NCBI RefSeq assembly: GCF_002901445.1
Contig: NZ_PPPD01000001.1
Span: 3,292,501-3,356,500, forward strand
Reading direction: 5' to 3'
Source of the DNA: Deinococcus koreensis
GTDB lineage: Bacteria > Deinococcota > Deinococci > Deinococcales > Deinococcaceae
DNA: 64,000 nt
Shown here: piece by piece, positions 31,917 to 44,516 of the stretch
Layout: each line of letters begins with the position of its first letter
How positions within the stretch are numbered: position 1 is the stretch's first letter
Made by a program: the position numbers and the translations under genes
The notes under the pieces: model-generated
The model's database searches: none
What the model saw: only the letters and a program-made list of their open reading frames with translations
Told to the model about the DNA's origin: nothing

Positions 31917-32807
31917 CTAGCGCCTGTTCCTGGCGCCGGCCACGATCGCCGCGAGCTGGTCGTCCAGCCGCAACAGGGGCAGGCCGAAGACCGTGCGGGC
32001 GGGCTCGTTCGGCGCCGTGTTGCCTTCCTTGAGCATGGCGTACTGATCCTTCGTGATGGGCGGCCTGGGCAGCAGGCCCATCAGGGGCACCGCCAGATTC
32101 ATCAGCGCGATCGGCACCGGCACGATGGGCTTGGATTTGCCCAGCGCCCGGAGTTCCAGTTCCAGGAGCTGCCGGAAGGTGTACTCCTGCGGCCCGGTCA
32201 GGGCGTAGGTCTGGCCCACGCTCTGCGGAGTGCTCAGCGCTCCCACGAAAGCCTGGGCCACGTCCTGCACGCTGACTGGTCGGAAGGGGAACGAGCCGTC
32301 GCCGATCTGCGGCACGACCGGCGCCGTGCTCACCAGCTCGCGCAGCACCCGCCCGAAGAAGTCGTCGCCCACGCCGAAGATCAGGCTGGGCTGGAAGATC
32401 GTCCAGTCCAGGCCGCTGGCGCGTACCAGGGCCTCGGCGCGGGCCTTGCTGGAGCTGTAGCGGCTGCCGCTGTCCTCGCGGGCTCCCAGCGCGCTCATGT
32501 GCACATACCGGGTGCCGCGCGGCGTGGCGGCCAGCACGTTCCGAGTGCCCTCCACATGCACCCGCTCGAAGGTCTGGCGGCCCTCCTCCTGGATGATCCC
32601 GACGAGGTGGATCACCGCCTCCGGATCGGCCTGGCCCACCGCGCGCTGCACGGAACCGGGGTCGGTCACGTCCAGCGTCAGGCCCTGGGCCGCTCCCAGG
32701 CCCTCGCCCCGGCGGCTGCCCGCCCAGACCCCGTGCCCGGCGTCCAGCAAAGCCTGCGTGATGGCCCGCCCCACGAAGCCGCTGGCTCCCGTGACGAGCA
32801 CCCTCAT
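31917..32807 (-). CDS. NAD(P)-binding atypical SDR, complex I NDUFA9-like
   Basis: 296-aa Rossmann protein. The nucleotide motif is [49 protein letters not shown], with the [21 protein letters not shown] block and [13 protein letters not shown], is characteristic of the atypical SDR group that includes the NDUFA9 subunit. In bacteria outside respiratory complexes the role is unknown; quinone or terpenoid chemistry is often suggested. It lies beside the CarH-like regulator, so a link to carotenoid or quinone metabolism is possible but unproved. Confidence 0.87.
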   Translation of the reverse strand: MRVLVTGASGFVGRAITQALLDAGHGVWAGSRRGEGLGAAQGLTLDVTDPGSVQRAVGQADPEAVIHLVGIIQEEGRQTFERVHVEGTRNVLAATPRGTRYVHMSALGAREDSGSRYSSSKARAEALVRASGLDWTIFQPSLIFGVGDDFFGRVLRELVSTAPVVPQIGDGSFPFRPVSVQDVAQAFVGALSTPQSVGQTYALTGPQEYTFRQLLELELRALGKSKPIVPVPIALMNLAVPLMGLLPRPPITKDQYAMLKEGNTAPNEPARTVFGLPLLRLDDQLAAIVAGARNRR

Positions 32808-32852
32808 GTCGTCGTCCTCATGCCACGTTCATTCATCTCCAGCTCCTCCATC

Positions 32853-33794
32853 TCAGGTACCCGTCTCCCGGGCAACCAGCAATTGCCCATCCTGCAGTCC
32901 GTTCACGATGGTCTCGGCCGCGCCCACGGCGTCCGGGCCGGCGTAGATGCCGCGCAGCTCGTCCGCCAGTTCGGGCCGGCTGTTGAGCAGCGCGCCGCCC
33001 AGGAATACCGGCAGTCCCAGGTCGTCCAGCTCGGGTCGCTGCGCGCGGGTCGGTGCCAGTGCCCAGTCGCCCTGCAGGGTCAGGGCCACGGCGGCCGCGC
33101 CCCGCTGCCGGGCGTAGATGCCCAGATCGCGCAGCGGCGTGTCGGCACCCACGAAGGCCACGCGCACGCCGCGCCGCCGCAGGGCCAGGGTCACCATCAT
33201 CAGGCCCAGCTCGTGCTGCTCGCCGGGCGCGCAGGCGACCACCACCAGCGGGCCGGCCTCGCCCTGCACCTCGGCGTCCATCAGGGCGCTCAGGCGCGAG
33301 CGCAGAAAGGAACTGGCCTGATGCTCGTGGGCGATGGTGATCTCGCCCCGCTCCCAGCGCAGCCCGATGTCCACCAGACTGGGCGAGATCACCGACAGCA
33401 GCATGTCCTCGGGGCTCAGGTGGAGCTGGGCCTCGTCCAGCAGGGCCGCCGCCTCCGAGGTCTCGGGCCTCAGCAGCGCCTCGGTGAGTTCGGCGGAGAG
33501 CTGCTGGAGACTGCCGCCCTGGTTCCAGTCGGTGGGCCGCTCCAGCTGGCCGCCCCGCGTCAGCTCGGCCGCCCGGCGCGCCGAGACGCCCTGGCGCAGG
33601 TGGGCCTGCATCTGCCCGATCTTCGTCACGTCCTGCGGCGAGTACAGGCGGTACCCGCTGGCGTTGCGAACCGGCTGGGGAAAGCCGTAGCGCCGTTCCC
33701 ACTGCCGGAGCGTGGTGGCCGGCACACCCGTCTGCGCCTCGACCTCGGAGGCGGTGAACATGGGAGTGTGCTTCAGATCGTGTTCTGGGGCCAT
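32853..33794 (-). CDS. CarH/LitR-like B12-dependent photoreceptor repressor, MerR family
   Basis: 313-aa regulator. An N-terminal MerR-type winged helix (MFTASEVEAQTGVPATTLRQWERRYGFP) is followed by the light-sensing helical bundle and a cobalamin-binding Rossmann domain. Diagnostic residues are W147 and E157-H158 (W-x9-EH of CarH/LitR, capping adenosyl-B12) and the E-x-H-x-x-G motif at 192-197 (GEQHELG), whose H194 would be the lower cobalt ligand. In characterised members AdoB12 in the dark promotes tetramerisation and repression, and light breaks the Co-C bond and releases DNA. It is divergent from two carotenoid-type genes. The ATG at 33794 has AGGA just upstream. Confidence 0.9.
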   Translation of the reverse strand: MAPEHDLKHTPMFTASEVEAQTGVPATTLRQWERRYGFPQPVRNASGYRLYSPQDVTKIGQMQAHLRQGVSARRAAELTRGGQLERPTDWNQGGSLQQLSAELTEALLRPETSEAAALLDEAQLHLSPEDMLLSVISPSLVDIGLRWERGEITIAHEHQASSFLRSRLSALMDAEVQGEAGPLVVVACAPGEQHELGLMMVTLALRRRGVRVAFVGADTPLRDLGIYARQRGAAAVALTLQGDWALAPTRAQRPELDDLGLPVFLGGALLNSRPELADELRGIYAGPDAVGAAETIVNGLQDGQLLVARETGT

Positions 33795-33815
33795 TCGTTC
33801 CTCATTGTCCAGCAC

Positions 33816-33917
33816 AGCCTATCCAGACTTTGCTGCATAGGGTACGGTTTCCCGGCTGCGGCGCCGCCGGGGGGCAAATGGAGGGCAGGCGTCGCCTAGA
33901 ATGCAGCCCGGTCAGCC
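33816..33917. promoter_or_regulatory. Divergent promoter region between carH-like and carotenoid genes
   Basis: The 102-bp shared control region holds TAGGCT on the minus strand (33816-33821), 21 nt before the regulator ATG, and TAGAAT on the plus strand (33897-33902), 15 nt before the prenyltransferase ATG. Messages would have short leaders. The CarH operator could not be pinned to a motif. Confidence 0.5.
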
Positions 33918-34820
33918 ATGCGTACCCGTTTCCTGATCCACTCCGCCGCCCGCCCCTTCGGTCTGCCGCTGCGCCGCCTGCTGGCGGTGTCGCGCCCGGC
34001 CCTGTGGGTCAACACGGTGGGCACGCTGGTCACGGGGCTGTGGCTCAGCGGGCGGCTCTCCACGCTGGAGCCGGGCCTGCTGCTGCTGCTGGTCTACCTG
34101 ACCCTGCCCTTCAACCTGCTGATCTACGGCCTGAACGACCTCTCGGACACTGAGGAGGACGCCCGTTCCAGCCGCAAGGGGGGCTGGCAGGGCGCCCGCC
34201 TGAGCGTGGCCGAGGGCGGGCCGCTGCTGCGCGCCACCCTGGCCTGGAACCTGCCCTTCCTGCTGGCGCTGAGCGTGCTGCTGCCCCCGCTGGCCACCGC
34301 CACGCTGCTGCTCTCGGCCACGCTGTTCGCGGCCTACAGCCTGCCGCCGCTGCGCCTCAAGGGCCGCCCCGGGCTGGACGGCCTGAGCAACGTCGCCTAC
34401 GCCCTGCCGCTGGCCCTGCCGGCCCTGGCGCTGGGCGCCCCCGTGCCCTGGCTGCCCCTGCTGGCCCTGATGGCCTACTCGGTGGGCAAACACGCCTTCG
34501 ACGCCGCGCAGGACATCCCCGCCGACTGGCATGCGGGCACGGCCACCGTGGCGACCCGCCTGGGGGTGAAGGGCACGGCGACCTATGCCCTGGGCTGGTT
34601 CGGGCTGGCCGGGGCCCTGCTCTGGCCCGTGTCCCACCTGAGTGCGCTGGCCCTCTGGCTGATCTGCGGCGGCATGGCCCTGGCCCTGCGCGCCCGCCCC
34701 ACCCCGGAACGCGCCGCGGGGCTCTATCCGCTCAGCATCGTCACCCCCTGGATCGTGGGCGCCGTGGCAGGCGTGCAGCTGGTGTACCTGCTGGCGCGCG
34801 GGCTCTGGACGGGTCTCTGA
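33918..34820 (+). CDS. UbiA-superfamily prenyltransferase, probably carotenoid or quinone modifying
   Basis: Integral membrane prenyltransferase (300 aa, about eight helices). The two Mg-diphosphate motifs are [15 protein letters not shown] (NDxxDxxxD) and [14 protein letters not shown]. Family members include lycopene elongases (CrtEb/LbtBC type), homogentisate prenyltransferases and (bacterio)chlorophyll synthases. The close downstream coupling (3 nt) to a CrtD-like desaturase and divergence from a CarH-like repressor favour a lycopene elongase or related carotenoid enzyme. The known C40 carotenoid of Deinococcus, deinoxanthin, needs no such step, so the product may be different. ATG start; no strong ribosome site. 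Confidence 0.85.
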   Translation: MRTRFLIHSAARPFGLPLRRLLAVSRPALWVNTVGTLVTGLWLSGRLSTLEPGLLLLLVYLTLPFNLLIYGLNDLSDTEEDARSSRKGGWQGARLSVAEGGPLLRATLAWNLPFLLALSVLLPPLATATLLLSATLFAAYSLPPLRLKGRPGLDGLSNVAYALPLALPALALGAPVPWLPLLALMAYSVGKHAFDAAQDIPADWHAGTATVATRLGVKGTATYALGWFGLAGALLWPVSHLSALALWLICGGMALALRARPTPERAAGLYPLSIVTPWIVGAVAGVQLVYLLARGLWTGL

Positions 34821-34823
34821 ACC

Positions 34824-36194
34824 GTGGCTGAGCGCCCACCTCAGTCCGGGCTGGAGGTTGGCGTGCTGGGCGGCGGGCTGGCCGGGCTGGCGATCGCCGC
34901 GCTGCTGGCCGGGCGGGGCCAGCGGGTCACCGTGTACGAGCGTGCCCAGGCCGGGGGCAAGCTCAGCCGCGTGCACGCCGGAGGGCTGGACTTCAGCACC
35001 GGCCCCAGCCTGTTCACCTTCCCGGACGTGTGGCGTCAGTTCCTGAGCCGCCTGGACGAGCCCGACCCGCTGGAGCTGAGGCCGTTGCCCGGCGGCCTGG
35101 GCCTGCACCACACCCCGTTCGGCCCCGTGCCCCTGCCCGTGCCGCCCGGCCACCCCCTCTCTACCCACTGGGCACGGTACGTCTCGCTCGTCGCCCCGCT
35201 GGCGCCCCATCTGCTCACCCTGCTGACCACCCCGCCCCGGCTGGGTGATGGAGCCTTCCGGCGGGCCGCCCGGGCCCTGTTCCGCGTCACCGGCCCCCAC
35301 TCCAGCGCCGAGGGCTGGATCCGTGCCCACGGGTTCCCGGCCGCCCTGGCCCACGCCCTGCGGACTCAGGCCCTGAACGCGGGCCTGTCCCCCAGGGACG
35401 CGCCGGCCCTGTACGCCCTGCTGCCCGCTCTCATCGGCCCGGACGTGTTCCGACCGGCCAACGGCATGGGCGCCCTGCTGGAGACGCTGCTGGACTTCGT
35501 GGCGGCCCGCGGCGGGCGGGTGCTGGAGGACTCGGCGGTGAGCCGGGTGGGGAAGGGGCAGCTCACGCTGGAGGGGGGGGAGGTCGTCCGGCACGATCTG
35601 CTGGTGAGCGCCCTCGATCCGGCCCGGCTGGCGGCGCTGCGGGGCCAGCCGGCACCGTCGCCGGTGGCCCGGCGCACCGTCAGCGGCGTGGCGATCTATG
35701 GAGCGCTGGACAAGCCCTCGGCCCTGCCCGCCACCAGTGTCGTGCCGCCGGGGGATTTCGGGGCCTTCCGCGCGGCCCTGCGCGTCGGCGCCCTGCCGCC
35801 GGACACCCTGGCCCTCGTCCACGCCGATGACCGGCGGCTGGCCCTGCTGCTCACCGCGCCGGCCACGGGCCGGGCCCTGGATCTGGAGCACCCCTGGGTG
35901 CGGGGGCAGGTGGAGCGGGTGGGGAGAGTCCTGGGCGCGCCGGGCCTGCTCGCCTCGGCCGGGGGAGCGGTGGCCCTCACCCCGGCTTTGTACGCCCAGG
36001 GCGGTCATCCCGGCGGCGCGATCTATGGCCGGGCGCCCGGCCTGTGGCGGGGCGGCCCCCTTCATCCGCAGCCCTACCGCCTGAACCGCACGCTCTGGCA
36101 GGTCGGCACCGGGGTGCATCCGGGCGGCGGCATCCCCGCCATCCTAGGCGGCGCGCTGATCGTGGATCGCCTGCTGCGTGAGGCGGGTTATTGA
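34824..36194 (+). CDS. FAD-dependent carotenoid desaturase, CrtD/CrtI family
   Basis: 456-aa oxidoreductase. The dinucleotide-binding motif [21 protein letters not shown] with the following [12 protein letters not shown] is intact, and the C-terminal family block [22 protein letters not shown] closes the FAD site. CrtI/CrtD enzymes introduce double bonds or modify the psi-ends of carotenoids; this one groups by pattern with 3,4-desaturases, but the exact reaction is uncertain. GTG start 3 nt after the prenyltransferase stop, so coexpression is expected. Convergent with the protease gene. Confidence 0.85.
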   Translation: MAERPPQSGLEVGVLGGGLAGLAIAALLAGRGQRVTVYERAQAGGKLSRVHAGGLDFSTGPSLFTFPDVWRQFLSRLDEPDPLELRPLPGGLGLHHTPFGPVPLPVPPGHPLSTHWARYVSLVAPLAPHLLTLLTTPPRLGDGAFRRAARALFRVTGPHSSAEGWIRAHGFPAALAHALRTQALNAGLSPRDAPALYALLPALIGPDVFRPANGMGALLETLLDFVAARGGRVLEDSAVSRVGKGQLTLEGGEVVRHDLLVSALDPARLAALRGQPAPSPVARRTVSGVAIYGALDKPSALPATSVVPPGDFGAFRAALRVGALPPDTLALVHADDRRLALLLTAPATGRALDLEHPWVRGQVERVGRVLGAPGLLASAGGAVALTPALYAQGGHPGGAIYGRAPGLWRGGPLHPQPYRLNRTLWQVGTGVHPGGGIPAILGGALIVDRLLREAGY

Positions 36195-36210
36195 ACGTTT
36201 CACCAACAGC

Positions 36211-36238
36211 CGCCGCCTCCCCCGGAGGGAAGGCGGCG
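36211..36238. terminator. Stem-loop between the convergent desaturase and protease genes
   Basis: CGCCGCCTCCC at 36211-36221 pairs with GGGAAGGCGGCG at 36227-36238 with one bulge and a 5-nt loop. Position between two stops suggests a bidirectional terminator. Confidence 0.6.
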
Positions 36239-36254
36239 CCGGATGGTGGAGGGC

Positions 36255-38027
36255 TTACTGGCCGGTGATGGCCTTGTAGGGATCGACCAGGCCGGAGCCG
36301 AAGTTGGTGTCCTTTCCGGCGGTGCCCAGATCCTTCGCCGTGCTGGTCAGCAGGCTCAGCAGGCCAGCGTTCGTCAGCGTGGGCTTGGCGGCCCACACCA
36401 CAGCGGCGGCGGCCGAGACGTGCGGCGTGGCCATGGAGGTGCCGTTGAACGACTCGTAGTCGGCCGCGGTCACCGAGGCCGTGCCGGTGGTAGGCAGCTT
36501 GCCGAGCAGGGCCTGACCGTCGGCCTGCTGGAGGCCCACGACGGGAACCGCGTAGGCGTTCGTCAGGCTGATGCCCAGCGCGCCGGCCGCGTTGTTGTAG
36601 ATCATGACGCCCTTGGCGCCGCTGGCGACCGCGTTCGCCGTCTTTTCCTCGAAGGAGCAGGTGCCGCGGCTGATCAGGGCGATGTTGCCGCTCAGGGCCG
36701 CGTTGCGGGTCGTGGTGCCGCAGAACTCGTTGTTCGTGCCGCCCGCCGCGACGACGCTGCCGGTGAAGGAGCCCTTGCCGGTCAGGTCGGCGGCCTGCAC
36801 GTTCTGGAAGCTCACCCCGCCGCCCGAGGCGCTGGCGGCCGTGCCCTGGCCCAGCGGCACCGAGCTGATCACGTCCACGCCGGGGCCGGACAGATCGACC
36901 TGGGTGCCGAAGTTGCTGAAGTCGGCCTTGGCGAGGTTACTGTCCACGGCCGCCACACCTACCACTTCAGTGTAGGCGGCGGGGTACGACACAGCTGCGC
37001 CGTCGTTGCCGGTCGCCGCGATGATCAGGGCGCCCTTGTTATAGGCGGCGGTGTAGGCCCGCTGCTCGGTCTGGCTCTTGGCGCCGCCGCCCAGGCTCAT
37101 GGACACGATGACCTTATCTTCGGTGCCGCCCTGGGACTTGAGCTGGGCCACACACCAGTTTACGCCGTTGATGATCCCGCTGGAGGAGCCGCTGCCGGTG
37201 TCGCCCAGCACGCGCGCCATGTACAGATCGGCGCCGGAGGCCACGCCGCCCACCCCATCCGCGTCCATGCCGCTCTGCAGTCCGCCCGCGCCGGTGCCTG
37301 CCCCGTACTGGGCGAAGACCGTGCCGGCGACGTGCGTGCCGTGGTGAGACACGTCGTTCAGCAGGTAGGCGTCGTTCCGGTTGGCCTCCGTGGTCACAAA
37401 GTTTCTGAACCCCTTGAGCTTGCGCCCGAATTCGGGGTGGTTGCCGTCGATCCCGGTGTCCGTAATGCATACGGCGATCTTCGTGGTGGCCGCGCCCGTG
37501 TAGCCGGCGGCGCGCAGCTGCGGCACGCGCAGGGCGGCGTCGCCCCAGGTCGTCTCGCCGCTGGCGGTGTAGATGGCCTGCGCGGAGATCGCCTGCGCCG
37601 AGAGGGTCTGACCGGACAGGCTCCTCTGCGCACCTCCCTCGTCGCTCACGCCGCTGCGGAAGCCCAGCGCCCTATGCACGGCCTCGCGCTCCACGTACTC
37701 CACCTGCGGGTTGCCCTGCAGCTTCGCCAGGGCTGCCGGGCTCAGGCGCACGGCGGCGGCGCTGATCTCGGCCCACTGCTGGGTCAGGGCGCCGCCGGCC
37801 GCCTGGATCGCCTGGGCCTGCAGCGTGGCCTGGGCCGCCAGTTGCTGCGCGCCGAGACTCTGGCCACTCAGCGGCTGCTTGAAGCCCACCAGATAGGTGT
37901 CGCCCGCCACCGCTTCGGGGGCGGGCACGCTGGCGACCGGCGCGGCCGCGGGGGTGGCGGTCTGCTGTCCGCAGGCAGCCAGGGTCAGGGCGAGGGTCGT
38001 GGCGAGCAGGGGGCGCGTGTGCTTCAT
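36255..38027 (-). CDS. S8-family subtilisin-like serine protease, lipoprotein
   Basis: Secreted protease of 590 aa. The lipobox LTLAACGQQ gives C19 as the lipidation site. An inhibitor-type propeptide ends near VEYVEREAVHRAL. The catalytic triad is D190 (CITDTGID), H229 (HHGTHVAG) and S531 (FNGTSMATPH). Between His and Ser lies a PA-type insert of about 110 residues with two cysteines (NNEFCGTTTRNAALSG and RGTCSFEEKTANAV). The start at 38027 has GGAGG 6 nt upstream; an ATG 24 nt earlier precedes the signal peptide. Single gene, convergent with the carotenoid genes. Confidence 0.92.
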   Translation of the reverse strand: MKHTRPLLATTLALTLAACGQQTATPAAAPVASVPAPEAVAGDTYLVGFKQPLSGQSLGAQQLAAQATLQAQAIQAAGGALTQQWAEISAAAVRLSPAALAKLQGNPQVEYVEREAVHRALGFRSGVSDEGGAQRSLSGQTLSAQAISAQAIYTASGETTWGDAALRVPQLRAAGYTGAATTKIAVCITDTGIDGNHPEFGRKLKGFRNFVTTEANRNDAYLLNDVSHHGTHVAGTVFAQYGAGTGAGGLQSGMDADGVGGVASGADLYMARVLGDTGSGSSSGIINGVNWCVAQLKSQGGTEDKVIVSMSLGGGAKSQTEQRAYTAAYNKGALIIAATGNDGAAVSYPAAYTEVVGVAAVDSNLAKADFSNFGTQVDLSGPGVDVISSVPLGQGTAASASGGGVSFQNVQAADLTGKGSFTGSVVAAGGTNNEFCGTTTRNAALSGNIALISRGTCSFEEKTANAVASGAKGVMIYNNAAGALGISLTNAYAVPVVGLQQADGQALLGKLPTTGTASVTAADYESFNGTSMATPHVSAAAAVVWAAKPTLTNAGLLSLLTSTAKDLGTAGKDTNFGSGLVDPYKAITGQ

Positions 38028-38366
38028 GGTGTCCTCCAGACAATCGTTCAAGACCGTCCTGGGCGGTCTGCCGCAGGATCGCAGGGTGTGGAGTCGGGCC
38101 GGGCACCCACCGCAGGAGGAGGGAGCCGCTGTACAAACACCGTACGCCGTGGGTTGAACTTGGCGCGGATGTTAGGGCGCCGTGAGTAGGCGCTGGAGAG
38201 ACCTGTGTAGACGACCTTGGGCTCGGTTCAATGATGTGAAAAATTTCCGATCCGGTCGGGAGAATGGATGAAACTGGCCTGCCGGGCGGAAGGGTTCCGC
38301 CTGGCAGGCCGATCAGATTGACAAGGGGTGGTCATCAGCGCTTCTGAACGCCAGCGGCGTCAGAGT
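38028..38366. other. 339-bp region: protease promoter and operon-end hairpin
   Basis: On the minus strand TTGAAC (38226-38231) and TACACA (38204-38209) are 16 nt apart and could be the protease promoter. At 38276-38310 a 16-bp stem with one G-T wobble and a 3-nt loop lies 56 bp past the pruA stop and is its likely terminator. No gene seen. Confidence 0.5.
38276..38310 (-). terminator. Stem-loop terminator of the proline catabolism operon
   Basis: GGCCTGCC-GGGCGGAA (38276-38291) pairs with 38295-38310, 3-nt loop. Very stable; followed on the minus strand by a weak T-containing stretch. Confidence 0.6.
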
Positions 38367-39930
<1,564 letters not shown>

Positions 39931-39938
<8 letters not shown>

Positions 39939-40806
39939 GGGGGGACTCCTGGAAGAGCAGGGGGGCGATGTGGCGGGCGAAGTCGGCCACCGACAGCGGC
40001 GGGCGGCCCAGCAGGCGGGCGGTGTCGGGCGAGACGCGCGAGGCGAGGCCCAGGCGCGCGACCGCGTAGATGGCCACCATGACCAGTAGCTGCGAGGCCG
40101 GCACGCCCCGCGCCCGCAGCCGGCGGTAGAAGGCCAGGGGAGAGGGATCGCTGTAGCGGATCGGGCGGCCCGTGGCGGCGCTGAGCGTCTGGGCGACCTG
40201 GGCGTAGGTCAGCGCCCCGGCCCCGGTCAGTTCGTAGGCCTGGCCGGCGTGACCCCCGCTGGTGAGCACCAGCGCCGCCACCGCCGCGATGTCCCGCACG
40301 TCGATGAAACTGGTGCGGCCCCGGCCGGCGGGCACGAAGACCTCGCCCCCCCGCAGCTCGGGCAGATGGGTGGTGCTCAGGTTCTGCAGGAAGAACGACG
40401 GGCGCAGGAACGTCCAGGCCACGCCGCTCTGGCGCAGGTATGCTTCCAGCTTCGCGTGCGGTACCCAGGGCTGGCGCTCGGCGCCCTGCAGCGACAGCAG
40501 GGTCATGTGCCCCACGCCCGCGCCCAGGGCCACGTCCAGCGCCGGCAGCATGTCGCGGGCCACGGTGCTCAGCTGGGGCGGGCGCACCACGAAGAGCCTG
40601 TCCAGGCCCTGGAAGGCGGCCACGTAGGTCGGGCGCTTCCCGAACTCCAGCGCCCCGTACTCCAGCCCCGGCTGCTCCCCGAAAACCTCGCGGGCGGCGT
40701 CCGGGCGCCGGGCCAGCACGCGCACCCGGGCGCCGCGCGCCAGCAGCTCGTGCACCAGCGGCGTGCCCACGTTGCCCGGCGCCCCGGTGACTCCGATCAG
40801 GGTCAC
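39931..40806 (-). CDS. NmrA-like NAD(P)-binding protein
   Basis: 291-aa atypical SDR. The nucleotide motif is [48 protein letters not shown] and [13 protein letters not shown] are NmrA/HSCARG-type features. These proteins sense NADP redox state or reduce quinones; none has a fixed role in proline catabolism. It is embedded between proline dehydrogenase (4 nt gap) and pruA (8-nt overlap), so it is expressed with them. GTG start. Confidence 0.87.
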
Positions 40807-40810
40807 GGCC

Positions 40811-42422
<1,612 letters not shown>

Positions 42423-42429
42423 CGTGGAT

Positions 42430-42441
42430 ATTGTATACAAT
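42430..42441. promoter_or_regulatory. GntR operator overlapping a leaderless -10
   Basis: ATTGTATACAAT is a perfect 12-bp palindrome of the form bound by FCD-type GntR repressors. Its minus-strand half contains TACAAT, exactly 7 nt before the regulator ATG at 42422. Binding would block RNA polymerase directly. Confidence 0.75.
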
Positions 42442-42493
42442 CGTGCCTCCCTCCGTGTCATCGGTGTTCGAGTTCGGATTTGGGGCACCAGGC

Positions 42494-42970
42494 TCAGGGA
42501 TCGGTGGGATCGCCGCGCCGCTCGGCCAGTCGGTGCAGCGGGCTCAGGACGAACAGGAACAGCAGGGTCGCCCCGGTGGCGAACACGTACAGGTGAAGTC
42601 CGCAGGCCACCCCGACGCCTGCCGTGGAGAGCAGGCTGGCGGCGGTCGTCAGCCCCCGGGTGTGCTCCCCCCGTTTCGAGGAGAAGATGGTGCCCGCGCC
42701 CAGGAAGCTCACGCCGCTGACCACGGCGGCCAGCACGCCCACCAGATCGAAGCGCACGCCGTCCTCGGGCGAGCCGTACTGCACGATCAGCTGCTCGGCC
42801 AGCACCACGAACAGCGACGAACTGATGCCCACCAGCATGTGGGTTCGCAGCCCGGCGCCCGCCCGCTTGCTCTCCCGCTCCCAGCCGATCAGGCCGCTGA
42901 GCAGGGCCGCGACCAGCAACCCGAGCATCAGGCCCAGCTCCGCCCAGATTCCCGACCACAGTTCCGTCAT
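42494..42970 (-). CDS. MgtC/SapB-family membrane protein
   Basis: 158 aa with four or five helices. The family core is [35 protein letters not shown], followed by [14 protein letters not shown] and a last helix near the C-terminus. The protein lacks the C-terminal ACT-like domain of longer MgtC proteins. Members influence Mg2+ homeostasis and membrane ATPase, but the activity is not certain. TACCGT lies 6 nt before the ATG (leaderless). Confidence 0.88.
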   Translation of the reverse strand: MTELWSGIWAELGLMLGLLVAALLSGLIGWERESKRAGAGLRTHMLVGISSSLFVVLAEQLIVQYGSPEDGVRFDLVGVLAAVVSGVSFLGAGTIFSSKRGEHTRGLTTAASLLSTAGVGVACGLHLYVFATGATLLFLFVLSPLHRLAERRGDPTDP

Positions 42971-43250
42971 GCTCCCACGGTACGGAGCCCGGCGCGTGCC
43001 GGTCTTGATGAGATCTTCAGGGACGTGTCAGGGGATGCGTCCGGAGCACGGCACCGGGGGCGCCGCTGTCATGGGCGTGTCCGATGCGGCCGGAATGCGT
43101 GAACCCCTCTCCCGCCCGGAGTGGAAATGGACACTCGGTCTGCAGCAGGGGAACCCGAGGCCGTGTGATCCCTGGGTTCCGTCGGGAAAACTCTTCAGTT
43201 GGGGCGGCGTCCGTCAGGCTGGCCGATCCGAGTACTTCGGCGGGCGCGGC

Positions 43251-43652
43251 TCAGTCCGAGTAGGCCGTTTCGATGGGGAAGATGCGCCCGGAGAGCGTTT
43301 CCAGCCCCCGTTTGCCCGAGCGTTTCTGGCACGATTCGGTCGCCACGCACAGGGTCACGTAGCGGGTCAGGCGGCGGCCCACGTGCACACGAAAAACCGC
43401 AGCTTCGGAGCGGCTGCGGGTGAAGTGGCACAGGTCGCAGTGCAGCGCGTTCTTCCCCTTGGGATCGACCGGCGTGAATTCGGCCAGCTGGTCGCCGTGC
43501 ACCAGGGCCAGCCGGCCATCGGCCACACGGTACAGGCCCAGGGTGGGGGGGGCCCCGGTCTGTTCCTCCCCGAACAGTTCCCGGTGGGTCTCCGGAAACA
43601 GTTCCCGCAGAAGATCCCTAACGCTGTGATCCTGGTGGTGCGGGTCACTCAT
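43251..43652 (-). CDS. FBP-type treble-clef zinc-finger protein
   Basis: 133 aa. The C-terminal half carries the FBP (EF-G-binding protein) zinc finger: [15 protein letters not shown], then [14 protein letters not shown], four cysteines in a treble-clef pattern. In Firmicutes FusB-type proteins this fold binds elongation factor G and can free it from fusidic acid; the short stand-alone form seen here is of unknown function. The ATG at 43652 has TACACT 7 nt upstream; a longer open frame begins 66 nt earlier without motif support. Confidence 0.83.
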   Translation of the reverse strand: MSDPHHQDHSVRDLLRELFPETHRELFGEEQTGAPPTLGLYRVADGRLALVHGDQLAEFTPVDPKGKNALHCDLCHFTRSRSEAAVFRVHVGRRLTRYVTLCVATESCQKRSGKRGLETLSGRIFPIETAYSD

Positions 43653-43659
43653 CTCCAGA

Positions 43660-43665
43660 AGTGTA
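43660..43665 (-). promoter_or_regulatory. Leaderless -10 element of the FBP zinc-finger gene
   Basis: TACACT on the minus strand, 7 nt before the ATG at 43652; it fixes the start. Confidence 0.55.
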
Positions 43666-43723
43666 CCTGCCCGGCGGGGCACGGAAAGTGGACGCTGGCA
43701 CAGGTGTCCGGGGCGCATCCGGA

Positions 43724-43729
43724 TAGACT
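43724..43729 (+). promoter_or_regulatory. Leaderless -10 element of recO
   Basis: TAGACT, 7 nt before the GTG at 43737. Confidence 0.55.
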
Positions 43730-43736
43730 GCGCCCT

Positions 43737-44516
43737 GTGAGGTCACGCACCGCCAACCGCAGCGGCATCGTCATCCGGCGGCGGGTGACGCCGGCGGGCG
43801 ACATCATCGTGACCCTGCTGACTCCGCAGGGCAAACTCAAGGCGGTGGCGCGGGGCGGGGTGCGCGGCCCGCTCGCCAGCCGCCTGAACCTTTTCCACCA
43901 TGTCGGCGTCCAGATCTACCAGGGGCCGCACAACGATCTGGCGAGTGTCCAGCAGGCCATTCTGGAAGGTGCACTGCCGAAGCTGGCTGAGCCCGAGCGT
44001 TACGCCTTCGCCCACCTGATGGCCGAGTTCGCCGACGCGCTCTTTCAGGAAGGCGAGTTCAGCGATCAGGCCTTCGAACTGTTCGCCGGCGCCCTGCGTG
44101 GGCTGTCGCACCAGCCCGATCCGGAGTGGGTGGCGCTGGTGCTGAGCCACAAGCTGCTGGCGCTGGCCGGCTTCGTGCTGAACACCGGCCACTGTGCGCG
44201 CTGCCGGGCTCCCCACCCCGCGCACCCCGATCCGTTGGGCGGGCAACTGCTGTGCGGCGCGTGTTCCAGCCTGCCGGCGTACCAAGGCGAGGCGCTGGAA
44301 TTCCTGCGGAGCGTGGTTCGTCAGACCGTGCGGGCCAGCATGGAGGGGCCGGTGCCGCCCGAGCAGCGCCCCGCGCTGTGGAAGGCACTGGAGCGCTACG
44401 TGACCGTCCATATCGGCAACGTCCGATCGTGGCGCCAGCTCCTGCCGATGGCCGCGCCGGCCTTTGCCAGCCCTGGCCCTGTGGCTGACGCTGTGGTCGA
44501 CACTCAGGCCCCGTAG
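43737..44516 (+). CDS. recO: DNA repair protein RecO
   Basis: Recombination mediator (259 aa) that with RecR loads RecA on gapped DNA, the main recombination-initiation route in Deinococcus, which lacks RecBC. The N-terminal OB fold is [31 protein letters not shown]; the helical domain carries the zinc cluster CARC and CGAC (residues about 159-190). GTG start set by a leaderless -10; an upstream reading frame without motifs should be ignored. The 3' end overlaps the convergent rsmE gene by 13 bp. Confidence 0.93.
   Translation: MRSRTANRSGIVIRRRVTPAGDIIVTLLTPQGKLKAVARGGVRGPLASRLNLFHHVGVQIYQGPHNDLASVQQAILEGALPKLAEPERYAFAHLMAEFADALFQEGEFSDQAFELFAGALRGLSHQPDPEWVALVLSHKLLALAGFVLNTGHCARCRAPHPAHPDPLGGQLLCGACSSLPAYQGEALEFLRSVVRQTVRASMEGPVPPEQRPALWKALERYVTVHIGNVRSWRQLLPMAAPAFASPGPVADAVVDTQAP

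Noticed and set aside
33912..36119. 735-codon open frame on the minus strand
   Set aside because: Complementary to the UbiA and CrtD genes, which carry clear motifs; the translation is compositional noise.
36243..38189. 648-codon open frame on the plus strand
   Set aside because: Antisense to the subtilase, whose triad and lipobox are unambiguous.
43251..43718. Longer start for the FBP zinc-finger protein
   Set aside because: The extra 22 residues precede the -10 element and have no family similarity.
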